Part shown: piece by piece, positions 34,166 through 42,706 of the stretch
Numbering within the stretch: the stretch's first letter is position 1
Layout of the letters: each line of letters begins with the position of its first letter
DNA from: Thermoanaerobacter sp. A7A
Lineage (GTDB): Bacteria; Bacillota; Thermoanaerobacteria; Thermoanaerobacterales; Thermoanaerobacteraceae
NCBI RefSeq assembly: GCF_000445185.1
Contig: NZ_AVAF01000171.1
Location: 1-64,000, forward strand
Direction of reading: 5' to 3'
DNA length: 64,000 nucleotides
The notes under the pieces: generated by a model
What the model was told of the DNA's origin: nothing
Seen by the model: only the letters and a program-made list of their open reading frames with translations
Database searches by the model: none
Program-made: the position numbers and the translations under genes

Positions 34166-35586
34166 ATTTTATCTAATAGTACTGCTGCTTCTTCTCGGGT
34201 CAAAGGCTTTTTAGGATAAATGTATATTTTACCATCTATATTGGTACCAGATATTAAATTATTCTCATAAGCTTTTTTAATGAAATCATATGCCCATGGT
34301 GAAATGTCATTTTTGTCTGCAGGATCAAAAAAGGCAAAATCAACATTCTCTTCTGGCTCATAAAATTTCATAATAACGCTAATGGCTTCTTCTCGCGTTA
34401 TGGGATTATGAGGTTTAAAAGAGTTATCCTCGTATCCTTCCATAATTCCATTATTTACTATATTTGCAATAGGTTTATAATACCATGCATTTTGAGAAAC
34501 ATCTTTGAAGGAAATTTCTTGCTGCAATGTCGGTTTATCTTTTAAAAATGCTCTGTCTATCAAAGAAGCAAATTCTGCTCTAGATATAATTTTGTTTGGC
34601 CTAAAAGATCCGTCTTCATATCCTGCAAAAATCCCTTTTATTACCGAACTAAGTATATTCTTTTCAGACCACATATTTTTAATATCCCAAAAGGGAATAA
34701 ACCCTGTATCCTTACTCAACTTATTTATTTTTTCAACAATGTCTTGACCTGTATCGGAATCCTTCACAGTAATTCTTTTTAATTTCATAATATTATCGCC
34801 ATAATAATTTACTCCTTCTTTAGTGCTAAATGCCATCTCAAAACCTACTTTTTTTGCTATCTCGTCGCTTATTTCATTTCCTGAACCAAAAGGATATGCT
34901 AAACATATAGGCGCTTTACCTATTTTTTCTTTAATTATTTCTCGTGAGCGCAAGAAATCTAGATAAAGCCTTTCTTTATACTGTTCCATTGTTTCAAGAT
35001 GTCCATCAATGATTACAGGTCCCATTACCATTGGGATTTTCTTAAAATCATTTGACCTGTAACCGTGGAGGTCATATGTGTGACTCTCAATCTCTATTAC
35101 TCCGCTGTCTGCCATTTCTTTTGCTTGTTGCTACGTAAAATGCGGTATAACAACTTCGGGTTTTTGCTTGTTTACTTCATCTGGCACATAACTTACTATA
35201 ATATTTATTTCAGCTTTCATTCCTAATTTTTTAAGTATAGGATATGCATACGTGTAATTGCTTAAATATCCGTCATCAAAAGTTATTACAATAGGTTTTG
35301 GTGGCAAAGGCTTGTTGTACAGTACAAAATCTCTGAGCTGTTCTAAAGTTATAGTGTGATATCCTGCCGCTTTAAGGTAAAGCATTTGCTTTTCAAATCT
35401 TTCTGGGTCGATTATCACACCACCATACTTTTTAGAATCAAATGTACCTTCTTTTTGAAGGTGATGGTACATTAAAACAGGCACAAATGGCTTTTTAGAT
35501 TGTGCCTTTGAATGTAGCACTGGAATTGATACAGCAAGTACAATTGTTACCATGATTGTAAGGATGATTAACGCTTTTTTGCTCAT
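34153..35586 (-). pseudogene. SLH polysaccharide deacetylase interrupted by one in-frame amber codon
   Basis: Two track ORFs (161 and 320 residues) are one gene in one frame, split by a single TAG at 35131-35133. The joined 477-residue product has a signal/anchor segment (ALIILTIMVTIVLAVSI), a NodB deacetylase domain (PVLMYHHLQ, VITFDDGYLSNYT with the metal Asp pair, EIESHTYDLHGY with the metal His, LAYPFGSGN) and three SLH repeats (IFAGYEDGSFRPNKIISRAEFA onward). The codon lies between IPHFT and QQAKEM, where relatives usually have Trp, so a TGG to TAG change is likely. The ATG at 35586 has GAGAGG upstream; the track start at 35616 does not. The three SLH repeats and the rest of the frame are undamaged, so the break is recent, or it is read through or is a sequencing error. 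Confidence 0.88.
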
Positions 35587-35610
35587 GTTTTCCAACCTCT
35601 CACACAAATT

Positions 35611-35660
35611 TATCATAAATATATCACATAATTATCACAAATATGTTACAAAAAAGTTAA
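35611..35660. promoter_or_regulatory. 11-bp-period hexamer array upstream of the deacetylase gene
   Basis: On the + strand, hexamers start at 35611 TATCAT, 35622 TATCAC, 35633 TATCAC, 35644 TGTTAC and 35655 AGTTAA, all with five-base gaps. It lies 25 bp upstream of the minus-strand start. The pattern matches the arrays before other envelope genes here, though the hexamers are more degenerate. Confidence 0.45.
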
Positions 35661-35692
35661 CAAAACATTAAATTTTTTATAAAAGAAATATT

Positions 35693-35732
35693 TGTAATTA
35701 TGAGCCAAGTTTTCTTTTTCTGTAATTATGAG
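35693..35732 (+). repeat. 12-bp direct repeat TGTAATTATGAG upstream of the DUF4127 gene
   Basis: TGTAATTATGAG occurs at 35693-35704 and again at 35721-35732, 28 bp apart, between the divergent deacetylase and DUF4127 genes. Possible regulator site. Confidence 0.4.
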
Positions 35733-35842
35733 GAGTGCAAAGTACTCAGAAGAATCCCCAAGCCCAAAAAAAGATTATAATAAAATGAAAATTCCCTTTT
35801 GTTATGGTATAATTTATACAAAAAGACAAGCAGGAGAAGGAT

Positions 35843-37429
35843 ATGTTTAAAAAAGCTTTGTGGTTTGTACTGACTTTATGTATATTTTCCTTGCCAGCTT
35901 CTACTTACAATGAAAAATTTACAATGCCAAAAGACGACATAATTTTTATTCCTCTTGACAGCCGGCCTGTAAATACCCAAAATGTAAGCCTTCTGACAAA
36001 TATGTGGGGGAAAAACTTGATTTTGCCTCCACAAAATGTACTTGATGACTACACAAAGCCGGGAAACTTTGAAGGGCTTAATGAATGGCTTAATGAGGTT
36101 ATTCCTAGAAGTAACGTTTATGCTGTTGTAATATCACTGCAACAGTATTTGAATGGAGGCCTTATAGCATCCCGTGATATCAAAAACTATAAAGATTATG
36201 AAGAAAGACTTTCGCTACTTTACAAATTTTTGACAGAGAATGAAATCAAAAATATAATCATATTTTCAATAATACCTCGCCTTACACCTACACAATTTTC
36301 CGACTACCAGTATGTAAAATACAGTGACAGACTAAAAGAATTTTCAGAGTTAACTGATAAAGTGGACCTTTTTAACCAAGAAAAGGATAAAGCCGGGCTT
36401 GAAAAAATAAGAAAAAGCATACCACCTGATGTGCTTACTAAGTACACTGAACTTTTTGAGTTAAATAAAGAAATAAATGAAAAGCTCATTGATTGGACAA
36501 AAGAAGGATATATAAAAACATTAGTAATAGGCATTGACGACACACAGAAGTTTAGCATGTCAAATATGGTGGCGCGAAAACTTAACCAATATGCGAAAAC
36601 ACAGCAAATATCGAATAAAGTATACGTACTCCATGGCGCTGATGAAATTGGCATGGAGATAACGGCAAGGCTTGCAAATGAGTACTACAAGCAAATTCCT
36701 CGTTTTAATGTCGTTTATGACGTAAAAGACCCTGATAAAGTTATTTTGCCTTATGAAGGAGCAGACCTTAAGAAAATTGTAGAAGAAAAAATTAATTTTA
36801 TAGGAGGAAAAACCGATTCAAGTGGCGAATGTATATTATATGTCCATACACATGAAAATTTAGGAATAAAAAACGACATACAAAAATATAAAAATAACGG
36901 ACAAATTTTCGGAATAGCAGATGTTGCATATGTTAATATGGCGGATAAAAAGCTAATCAACGTGCTCTTTGACTTAAATCCCTTAAGCTTTCTCTATGCT
37001 GGCTGGAATACTCCCAGCAACGCAATAGGGACAGTTATATCTGAAATGTCTTTAAAAATGGTCCTTGACAAAAGCATACTTCCTTCTTACAAAGAAGAAG
37101 ATGCTATAAAAAGTTTTATAGCTTTTTCCTTTATACGTTATGCGGATGACTTTGCCTATCAAGCTGATGTAAGAAATAAAATGTACAAATGGGCAGAGTC
37201 AAACCACATGGCAAAAGATAACATAGACAAAAAAACTGCAGATAAAGAACTTTCAATAAAGATGAAGCCCCTTATTAATACAATAAAGGGAAAATATGTT
37301 GGAGAAATAGTAAAGGCGGGAAATAGTTCTGTTGGCATAAAAGATATAGAAGTAAAAGTGAGATACCCTTGGAACAGAATGTTTGAAATAGAAGTTTTAC
37401 CCAAAATAATATTACAACAGGGTTCGTAA
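35843..37429 (+). CDS. DUF4127-family protein, probably exported
   Basis: The 528-residue protein has a short hydrophobic N-terminus (KKALWFVLTLCIFSLPAS) and then the conserved DUF4127 opening IIFIPLDSRPVNTQNVSLL, with QQYLNGGLIASRD, IIPRLTPTQFSDYQ, VIGIDDTQKFSMSN and DVAYVNMADKKLI. No catalytic role is established to my knowledge for this family. It is flanked by envelope genes (deacetylase, S-layer), which suggests a surface or wall-related role. TATAAT lies at about 35811, and GGAGAAGG is the ribosome site. Confidence 0.82.
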   Translation: MFKKALWFVLTLCIFSLPASTYNEKFTMPKDDIIFIPLDSRPVNTQNVSLLTNMWGKNLILPPQNVLDDYTKPGNFEGLNEWLNEVIPRSNVYAVVISLQQYLNGGLIASRDIKNYKDYEERLSLLYKFLTENEIKNIIIFSIIPRLTPTQFSDYQYVKYSDRLKEFSELTDKVDLFNQEKDKAGLEKIRKSIPPDVLTKYTELFELNKEINEKLIDWTKEGYIKTLVIGIDDTQKFSMSNMVARKLNQYAKTQQISNKVYVLHGADEIGMEITARLANEYYKQIPRFNVVYDVKDPDKVILPYEGADLKKIVEEKINFIGGKTDSSGECILYVHTHENLGIKNDIQKYKNNGQIFGIADVAYVNMADKKLINVLFDLNPLSFLYAGWNTPSNAIGTVISEMSLKMVLDKSILPSYKEEDAIKSFIAFSFIRYADDFAYQADVRNKMYKWAESNHMAKDNIDKKTADKELSIKMKPLINTIKGKYVGEIVKAGNSSVGIKDIEVKVRYPWNRMFEIEVLPKIILQQGS

Positions 37430-37430
37430 T

Positions 37431-37502
37431 GTTAAATTAATATTACAGAAATATTACAAATTGGTAACATTTATTGACTCATTAAATACCTGATGCTATA
37501 AT
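37431..37502 (+). promoter_or_regulatory. S-layer gene promoter preceded by four 11-bp-period hexamers
   Basis: TTGACT (37474-37479), 17 bp, TATAAT (37497-37502) is a strong promoter. Directly upstream, hexamers start at 37431 GTTAAA, 37442 ATTACA, 37453 ATTACA and 37464 GTAACA, with N5 gaps, and the -35 falls almost on the next period. On the opposite strand the last three read TGTTAC-N5-TGTAAT-N5-TGTAAT, which fits the WalR consensus. An untranslated leader of about 130 nt follows, with a GAAAGGCAT/ATGCCTTTC hairpin at 37571-37589. Confidence 0.7.
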
Positions 37503-37642
37503 ATAATCAGGTTGTTTATCCAAAACATACTACATGCTCTAAAATGTACTTACATAGGTAAAAAATTTTTGAAAGGCATTATGCCTTTCAAAACAAAAAA
37601 TATAAAAATTAAAATACAAATACAAGGAGGAGGATTGACTGT

Positions 37643-40339
37643 ATGAAGAACCTCAAAAAGTTAATAGCAGTGGTTCTCACATTCGCATTGGTGTTCAGTG
37701 CGATGGCAGTAGGTTTTGCTGCAACGACACCGTTCACCGATGTGAAAGATGATGCACCTTATGCATCAGCAGTGGCTCGTCTGTATGCTCTAAACATTAC
37801 AAATGGTAATACAGACGGCACATATGGCGTAGATCAGCCAGTTACAAGAGCCATGATGACTGTTTTCGTAAACAGATTATCTGGCTACAGAAATTTAGCT
37901 GAAATGGCTAAAAATGATGCACCGGCTTTCAAAGATGTTCCAAAGAATTACTGGGCAATTGGTGACATCAACTTGGCAGCAAAACTTGGCCTTACACATG
38001 GTGTAGGCAATGGCATGTTTGCTCCAGAAGAAAAAGTAACATATGCACAAGCTCTTGGCTTCATGCTCAATGCCCTTGGCTATAAGAATCTCTCATGGCC
38101 ATATGGCGTTGTTGCTCAAGCACAAAAACTCGGTCTGACAACGGGTATAAATCGTGGCTTCAATGATGTGATAAACCGTGGCGATCTTGCAATTATAATG
38201 AACAGGGCTTTAGATTGTACTGTTGTAAGTTATGATGCAAACGGGAACATTGTAGTAGATCCTAATACAGGATTGCCAAAGGGACAAACATTGTTGGCAT
38301 CAGGTTTAACATATCTTGGATATACCCAAATAACAGGTGTAGTTACAAATGTAACTGCAACACAGGCTACAGTGGGTTCAACGACTGTTAATGTTGGTTC
38401 TGTTGACTTTAAGTCATTGATAGGACAAAATGTAACGGTTTATGTGAAAAACGGTACTGCACTTATAGCGGTTCCAACTGGCAATACAATAATCACAACA
38501 ACACAAATTACTAATAGTACAGTAGCTGGAACAATATACTATGTTGCATCTGATAATACAGTAAAAACGATACCTGTAGCAGATAACAATGTAGTGATCT
38601 ACAATGGCCAAAATATAGGTAAATTATCTGACAGTGTTAATAACAAACCCAATGTGACTACGATAGCAAATTCCTCAGCAACCTTAATTGACAATAACAA
38701 TGATGGCAAGGTTGAATATATCATTGCAACTGGATATGCTGCTCCTGAAAAGATTAGATTTATTGATGCAACAAATAAGGTAGTATATGCTAATGGCACA
38801 TACAATTTGGGAGCTGCGAATGTAACTTACACAATTACGAAGAATGGAAAAGCAGCAACATTTGCTGATTTAGCAGTTGGAGATGTGATTCAAGTAGCAG
38901 CATCACCTGATGGAACGATCTATCAAATACTTGCATCAAGTAACACAGTGACAGGCAAAGTAGTAGAAGTAAAACCATTAACCAAGACTATTAAATTGGA
39001 CAATGGCGTAGAATATGGATTTGCAACAGGGGCACAAGTATCTACCAGTTCCTTTACAGCGGGTAATACTTACACATTGTATCTTGACAGCAATGGCAAG
39101 ATATATGATGCGAAGTTGGTAACAGCAACCTATGCTGCTAATTATGCATATGTAGTAAATAAAGGTAAAGTAACAGATGCATTTGGCAATGCAACATACA
39201 AATTCCAAATTGTCAAGCCGGATGGAACCACAGCAGTATATGATTTAGTAGATAATGTAACAGCTTATAATGGAACAACTGTATCTACTAATGTTTACAA
39301 CGATATTTGGTCAGTTACTACAGTACCAGCACCAATCACATATGATGTAAATGCTAATGGTCAGTTTACAAATGTATCGCCAGTAACATTGCCTGTTTCT
39401 GGCAGTGCTAGTGTAGATCAAACGAACAAGACTCTTACTATTGGAACAACCACTCAGAACCTACCATACGGGTATTACGGAGAACCGGGTAAAGTGTATG
39501 TAGACAGCAGCGGCAGGGGATTAATTAAGGGTAATATCAACCGCAAAGGAGAGAAAATTTACCATATTCCTGGAGATCCATGGTATGACAAAACAAAAGC
39601 GCAGGTATGGTTTAAAACAGAGGCAGAGGCGCAGGCAGCAGGATTTAGACCGCCGAAAACGAACAAGACTCTTACTATTGGAACAACCACATACTATGTA
39701 ACAGACAGTACAGTAATTTATCAAGTATATAATGGTACTGTAAAACCGATTAAATTTGCTGATATAGGAACAGGTAACAAAGCAGTTAAACTTTCCACAA
39801 CAGGTTCATTCAACCAAGTACAATATCTGCAAGTGAATGATGCAATAGCTCCAATAACAACTGGAACAGTTGGTGTATACGAAGGATATGCATTAGTTGC
39901 TGGCGGATACAAACTTTATGTAAATGTGAGTGGAACAGATACTGCTTATACAGTATTAACTAGTGCACCACCTACAACAGCTCCATTTGCATATGGGGAT
40001 ATCATTACCTTTGGTGTAGATTCTAATGGAAATGCAACGAATCCTGCAAAAGTTGATGTAACAACATTAGTAAATGGTGAAGTATATGCAATTAGCAATA
40101 CATTCATCAATATTGGAGGAACTGTAAAACCATTAGATCCAGCAGTTAAGATATTTAAACTTGTGAAAGATACAAGTGGTAACGTAACGGGTGTGACAAC
40201 AGCAAGCTTTGGTGAAATAGTGCCGCAACAAACTGGTACTGATGCTAATGGTAATACAATTGTATATGTACATGGCTCAAATGTTAATGCATATGTTGAT
40301 GCTACGAGCGGCAAAGTTACTATAATAGTAATTCAATAA
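37643..40339 (+). CDS. Major S-layer-like protein with N-terminal SLH domains
   Basis: An 898-residue exported protein with a typical signal peptide (KKLIAVVLTFALVFSAMAVGFA) and three SLH domains (about 30-190; PFTDVKDDAPYASAVARLYA, AFKDVPKNYWAIGDINLAAK, PYGVVAQAQKLGLTTG) that bind secondary wall polymer. A long Thr/Val/Asn-rich beta-strand region follows, as in S-layer proteins. The strong promoter, long leader, GGAGGAGG site and tandem terminators fit very high expression. At about residues 593-671 a 79-residue segment interrupts it: it includes a sunset-like motif (GLIKGNINRKGEKIYHIPGD) and is bounded by exact 34-bp direct repeats. Reading frame is kept throughout. Confidence 0.92.
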   Translation: MKNLKKLIAVVLTFALVFSAMAVGFAATTPFTDVKDDAPYASAVARLYALNITNGNTDGTYGVDQPVTRAMMTVFVNRLSGYRNLAEMAKNDAPAFKDVPKNYWAIGDINLAAKLGLTHGVGNGMFAPEEKVTYAQALGFMLNALGYKNLSWPYGVVAQAQKLGLTTGINRGFNDVINRGDLAIIMNRALDCTVVSYDANGNIVVDPNTGLPKGQTLLASGLTYLGYTQITGVVTNVTATQATVGSTTVNVGSVDFKSLIGQNVTVYVKNGTALIAVPTGNTIITTTQITNSTVAGTIYYVASDNTVKTIPVADNNVVIYNGQNIGKLSDSVNNKPNVTTIANSSATLIDNNNDGKVEYIIATGYAAPEKIRFIDATNKVVYANGTYNLGAANVTYTITKNGKAATFADLAVGDVIQVAASPDGTIYQILASSNTVTGKVVEVKPLTKTIKLDNGVEYGFATGAQVSTSSFTAGNTYTLYLDSNGKIYDAKLVTATYAANYAYVVNKGKVTDAFGNATYKFQIVKPDGTTAVYDLVDNVTAYNGTTVSTNVYNDIWSVTTVPAPITYDVNANGQFTNVSPVTLPVSGSASVDQTNKTLTIGTTTQNLPYGYYGEPGKVYVDSSGRGLIKGNINRKGEKIYHIPGDPWYDKTKAQVWFKTEAEAQAAGFRPPKTNKTLTIGTTTYYVTDSTVIYQVYNGTVKPIKFADIGTGNKAVKLSTTGSFNQVQYLQVNDAIAPITTGTVGVYEGYALVAGGYKLYVNVSGTDTAYTVLTSAPPTTAPFAYGDIITFGVDSNGNATNPAKVDVTTLVNGEVYAISNTFINIGGTVKPLDPAVKIFKLVKDTSGNVTGVTTASFGEIVPQQTGTDANGNTIVYVHGSNVNAYVDATSGKVTIIVIQ
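39420..39690 (+). repeat. Exact 34-bp direct repeats bounding a 203-bp domain insertion in the S-layer gene
   Basis: The same 34 bases, starting AAACGAACAAGACTCTTACT, occur at 39420-39453 and 39657-39690 (period 237 bp, 79 codons), encoding NKTLTIGTTT twice. The DNA between is GC-richer than the host gene and encodes GRGLIKGNINRKGEKIYH... and a Trp/Ala-rich end (WFKTEAEAQAAGF), which resembles the small 'sunset' domain seen at the ends of secreted nucleases and other exported proteins. Confidence 0.9.
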
Positions 40340-40349
40340 TTTAGTCTTT

Positions 40350-40417
40350 AAAGAGTCCTCCTCCTTGGGGGACTCTTTTATTTTCTCTCAAACAGGCATT
40401 GCCTGTTTTATTTTTTT
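40350..40417 (+). terminator. Tandem terminators of the S-layer gene
   Basis: First stem AAAGAGTCCTCC/GGGGGACTCTTT (about 40350-40378) with a T-run; second stem AAACAGGC/GCCTGTTT (40390-40397/40401-40408) followed by TATTTTTTT. Confidence 0.85.
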
Positions 40418-40422
40418 GCCTA

Positions 40423-40451
40423 TTGACAAAACAAAAATGATAATATTTAAT
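40423..40451 (+). promoter_or_regulatory. Candidate fru operon promoter
   Basis: TTGACA (40423-40428), 17 bp, TTTAAT (40446-40451). Just downstream CAAAATTAAG and CAAAATCAAT form an imperfect direct repeat that could bind the DeoR-type regulator. Confidence 0.5.
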
Positions 40452-40505
40452 CAAAATTAAGCAAAATCAATCACATTTGAGCGGGATAATATTGAATGGA
40501 TGTGA

Positions 40506-41336
40506 ATGAATATGAGTATATCTGATAGGATGTTTGGTGAGGAGAGACGCTTAAAGATTGCAGAAATTATAAGCAAGGATAAAAGTATCAGTGTTTCTGA
40601 ACTGAGTAAACTTTTTAATGTTTCTGAATCAACAATAAGAAGAGATTTACATGTACTGGAGGAAAAGGGTTTCATACAGAGGACTCACGGTGGTGCAATA
40701 TTGAATGTTGGCACTCATTATGAGCCTGCATTTTTTGAAAAAGAAGATGTAGAACTTGAGGCAAAAAGGAAAATAGGTAAAATTGCTGCTTCAATGATAG
40801 AAGAAGGAGATTCTATAATTTTAGATGCTGGTACGACTACTCTTGAGATTGCGCGAAATCTTAAGAATATGAAACTTACTGTTGTGACAAATTCTCCTCT
40901 TATCGCGATAGAGCTTTCAAAATATGAAGATATTGAGCTTATTGTCACAGGTGGTATACAGAGATGGAGGACTAAGGCTTTAGTTGGTCCTATTGCTGAA
41001 ATGGTGATAAAGCAGTTTAAAGTTGACAAAGCCTTTATAGGTACAAATGCTATATCTTTTGAGGATGGTCTTATGACTCCAGACTTAATTGAAGCCAATA
41101 CAAAAAAAGCGATGTGTGATGTGGCAAGTGAAGTTTATATAGTAGCAGACCACACTAAATTTGGGAAAAAGTCTTTTGTCAAATTTGCAGATATAAAAGA
41201 CATTACGGCAATAATAACAGATGATGAGGTTGATTATGAGATAGTGAGAAAATATGAACAGGCAAATATAGATATAGTAAGCTTTGGAAAGGATGAAAAT
41301 AATGATAACAACAGTAACGGCGAATCCAGCAATTGA
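40506..41336 (+). CDS. fruR: DeoR-family regulator of the fructose operon (FruR-like)
   Basis: A 276-residue DeoR-family repressor. The N-terminal helix-turn-helix reads ISVSELSKLFNVSESTIRRDLHVLEEKGFIQRTHGGAI, and the DeoRC sugar-phosphate sensor domain follows (IILDAGTTTLEIARNL, VDKAFIGTNAISFEDGLMTPD, VYIVADHTKFGKKSF). Being first in an operon with fruK and a fructose-type PTS, it most likely senses fructose-1-phosphate. Starts at 40506 or 40512 are both possible. Its last 35 bp overlap fruK. Confidence 0.9.
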   Translation: MNMSISDRMFGEERRLKIAEIISKDKSISVSELSKLFNVSESTIRRDLHVLEEKGFIQRTHGGAILNVGTHYEPAFFEKEDVELEAKRKIGKIAASMIEEGDSIILDAGTTTLEIARNLKNMKLTVVTNSPLIAIELSKYEDIELIVTGGIQRWRTKALVGPIAEMVIKQFKVDKAFIGTNAISFEDGLMTPDLIEANTKKAMCDVASEVYIVADHTKFGKKSFVKFADIKDITAIITDDEVDYEIVRKYEQANIDIVSFGKDENNDNNSNGESSN

Positions 41337-42231
41337 CAGGACAATAATTGTTGAGGATTTGAAACTTGGTTATGTAAATAGGGTAATTCGAACAAGAGTA
41401 GATGCTGGGGGAAAAGGTATAAATGTCGCCAAAAACCTTAAAAATTTTGGAGATGATGTTATTGCTCTTGGCTTTATAGGACCGAATGCTAAATATATAA
41501 TCGATTGTTTAGAAGATGAAGGCATAAAAACTGACTTTGTGAAAATAAAAAATGAGACGAGGACAAATATAAAGATTTCTGATATTTCAAGGATGGAAGT
41601 TACTGATTTGAATGAATATGGCCCTTATGTAAGCGAAGAAGAAATGGAGCTACTTAAAAAAAGTATATTTAAATATGCTGAAGAGTCAAAGGTGCTTGTG
41701 CTTTCTGGAAGTTTACCACAAGGAGTGCCAAAGACTTTTTACAAAGATATAATTAGAGAAAAAAGCGGTGATTTAAAAATAATTCTCGATGCTGACAAAG
41801 AAGCGCTTTTATACGGCATAGAAGAAAAGCCTTACATGATAAAACCTAATGTGCAGGAGTTAGAAGATGTAGTAGGCAAAAAGCTTGAAAGTTTAGAAGA
41901 GGTTATTGAAGAAGGAAAAAAGCTGAAGGATTCAGGCATAGAAATAGTTGCAATTTCTATGGGAGGCCGTGGCAGTGTTGTGATAACAAAAGAAGGAATA
42001 TACAGGGTAATGCCTGTAAAAGTTGAAGTAAAAGGGACAGTTGGAGCAGGAGATGCCTTTGTTGCAGGCTTTGCCCATGGAATATATAAAGGACTTCCCA
42101 TTGAGGAGACAATAAAAATAGCAGCAGCTTTATCTACCTCAGTTGTCATGAAAGAAGGCACAAGAGCAGGTACTCTTGAGGAGGTAAATATATTAAAGGA
42201 TAAGATTGAAATAGAAAGGATTAAAAGGTGA
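41302..42231 (+). CDS. fruK: 1-phosphofructokinase
   Basis: PfkB-family kinase converting fructose-1-phosphate to fructose-1,6-bisphosphate (EC 2.7.1.56). The 309-residue product opens MITTVTANPAIDRTI, has the substrate motif GGKGINVAKNL and the catalytic GTVGAGDAFVAGFAHG near the C-terminus. The ATG at 41302 has AAAGGATG upstream and fits the family start; the track's TTG at 41284 does not. It overlaps fruR by 35 bp and its stop touches the start of the EIIA gene. Confidence 0.95.
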   Translation: MITTVTANPAIDRTIIVEDLKLGYVNRVIRTRVDAGGKGINVAKNLKNFGDDVIALGFIGPNAKYIIDCLEDEGIKTDFVKIKNETRTNIKISDISRMEVTDLNEYGPYVSEEEMELLKKSIFKYAEESKVLVLSGSLPQGVPKTFYKDIIREKSGDLKIILDADKEALLYGIEEKPYMIKPNVQELEDVVGKKLESLEEVIEEGKKLKDSGIEIVAISMGGRGSVVITKEGIYRVMPVKVEVKGTVGAGDAFVAGFAHGIYKGLPIEETIKIAAALSTSVVMKEGTRAGTLEEVNILKDKIEIERIKR

Positions 42232-42236
42232 TGGAA

Positions 42237-42683
42237 ATGGAAATAAAAGATGTATTGAACGAAAAAATGATGGTTTTTGACCTAAAGGCAAAGGACAAAA
42301 ATGGAGTGTTGGAAGAGTTAGTAAGTGTTTTAAAAGAAAATGGAGTTGTAGATGATGAAGAAGGCTTTTTAGAAGTGGTGAAAAAAAGAGAAGAGGAGTT
42401 TTCTACAGGTATAGGTTATGGGGTTGCAATACCTCATGGCAAAAGCAGTCTTGTGAAAAAGCCAGCAATAGTATTTGGTAAGTCTTGCCAAGGAATAGAC
42501 TATAACTCAATGGATGGCAAACCTGCCCATTTATTTTTCTTAATTGCTGTGCCAGACAACTCTGATGAGTTACATCTTAAAGTTTTGGCTGAGCTTTCAA
42601 GGTCTTTAATGCATAAGGAGGTGAGAGAAGAGTTAGAAAAAGCTTTGACACCTGAGGAAGTCATAAACGCTTTTAATAAGTAA
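42237..42683 (+). CDS. PTS fructose-type EIIA component
   Basis: Phosphotransferase EIIA of the fructose/mannitol type (148 residues). It takes phosphate from HPr on the His in GVAIPHGKSSLVKKPA. Relatives often have this domain fused to EIIBC; here it is a separate gene, 23 bp before EIIBC. Three starts are close (GTG 42228, ATG 42231, ATG 42237); the last has AGGTG at six bases, while the second overlaps the fruK stop. Confidence 0.93.
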   Translation: MEIKDVLNEKMMVFDLKAKDKNGVLEELVSVLKENGVVDDEEGFLEVVKKREEEFSTGIGYGVAIPHGKSSLVKKPAIVFGKSCQGIDYNSMDGKPAHLFFLIAVPDNSDELHLKVLAELSRSLMHKEVREELEKALTPEEVINAFNK

Positions 42684-42706
42684 ATTTTTAAGAGAGGGGA
42701 TTAATT

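Noticed and set aside
35131-35133. TAG as pyrrolysine
   Set aside because: No pyl genes are seen and the position fits Trp in relatives; a nonsense mutation is simpler.
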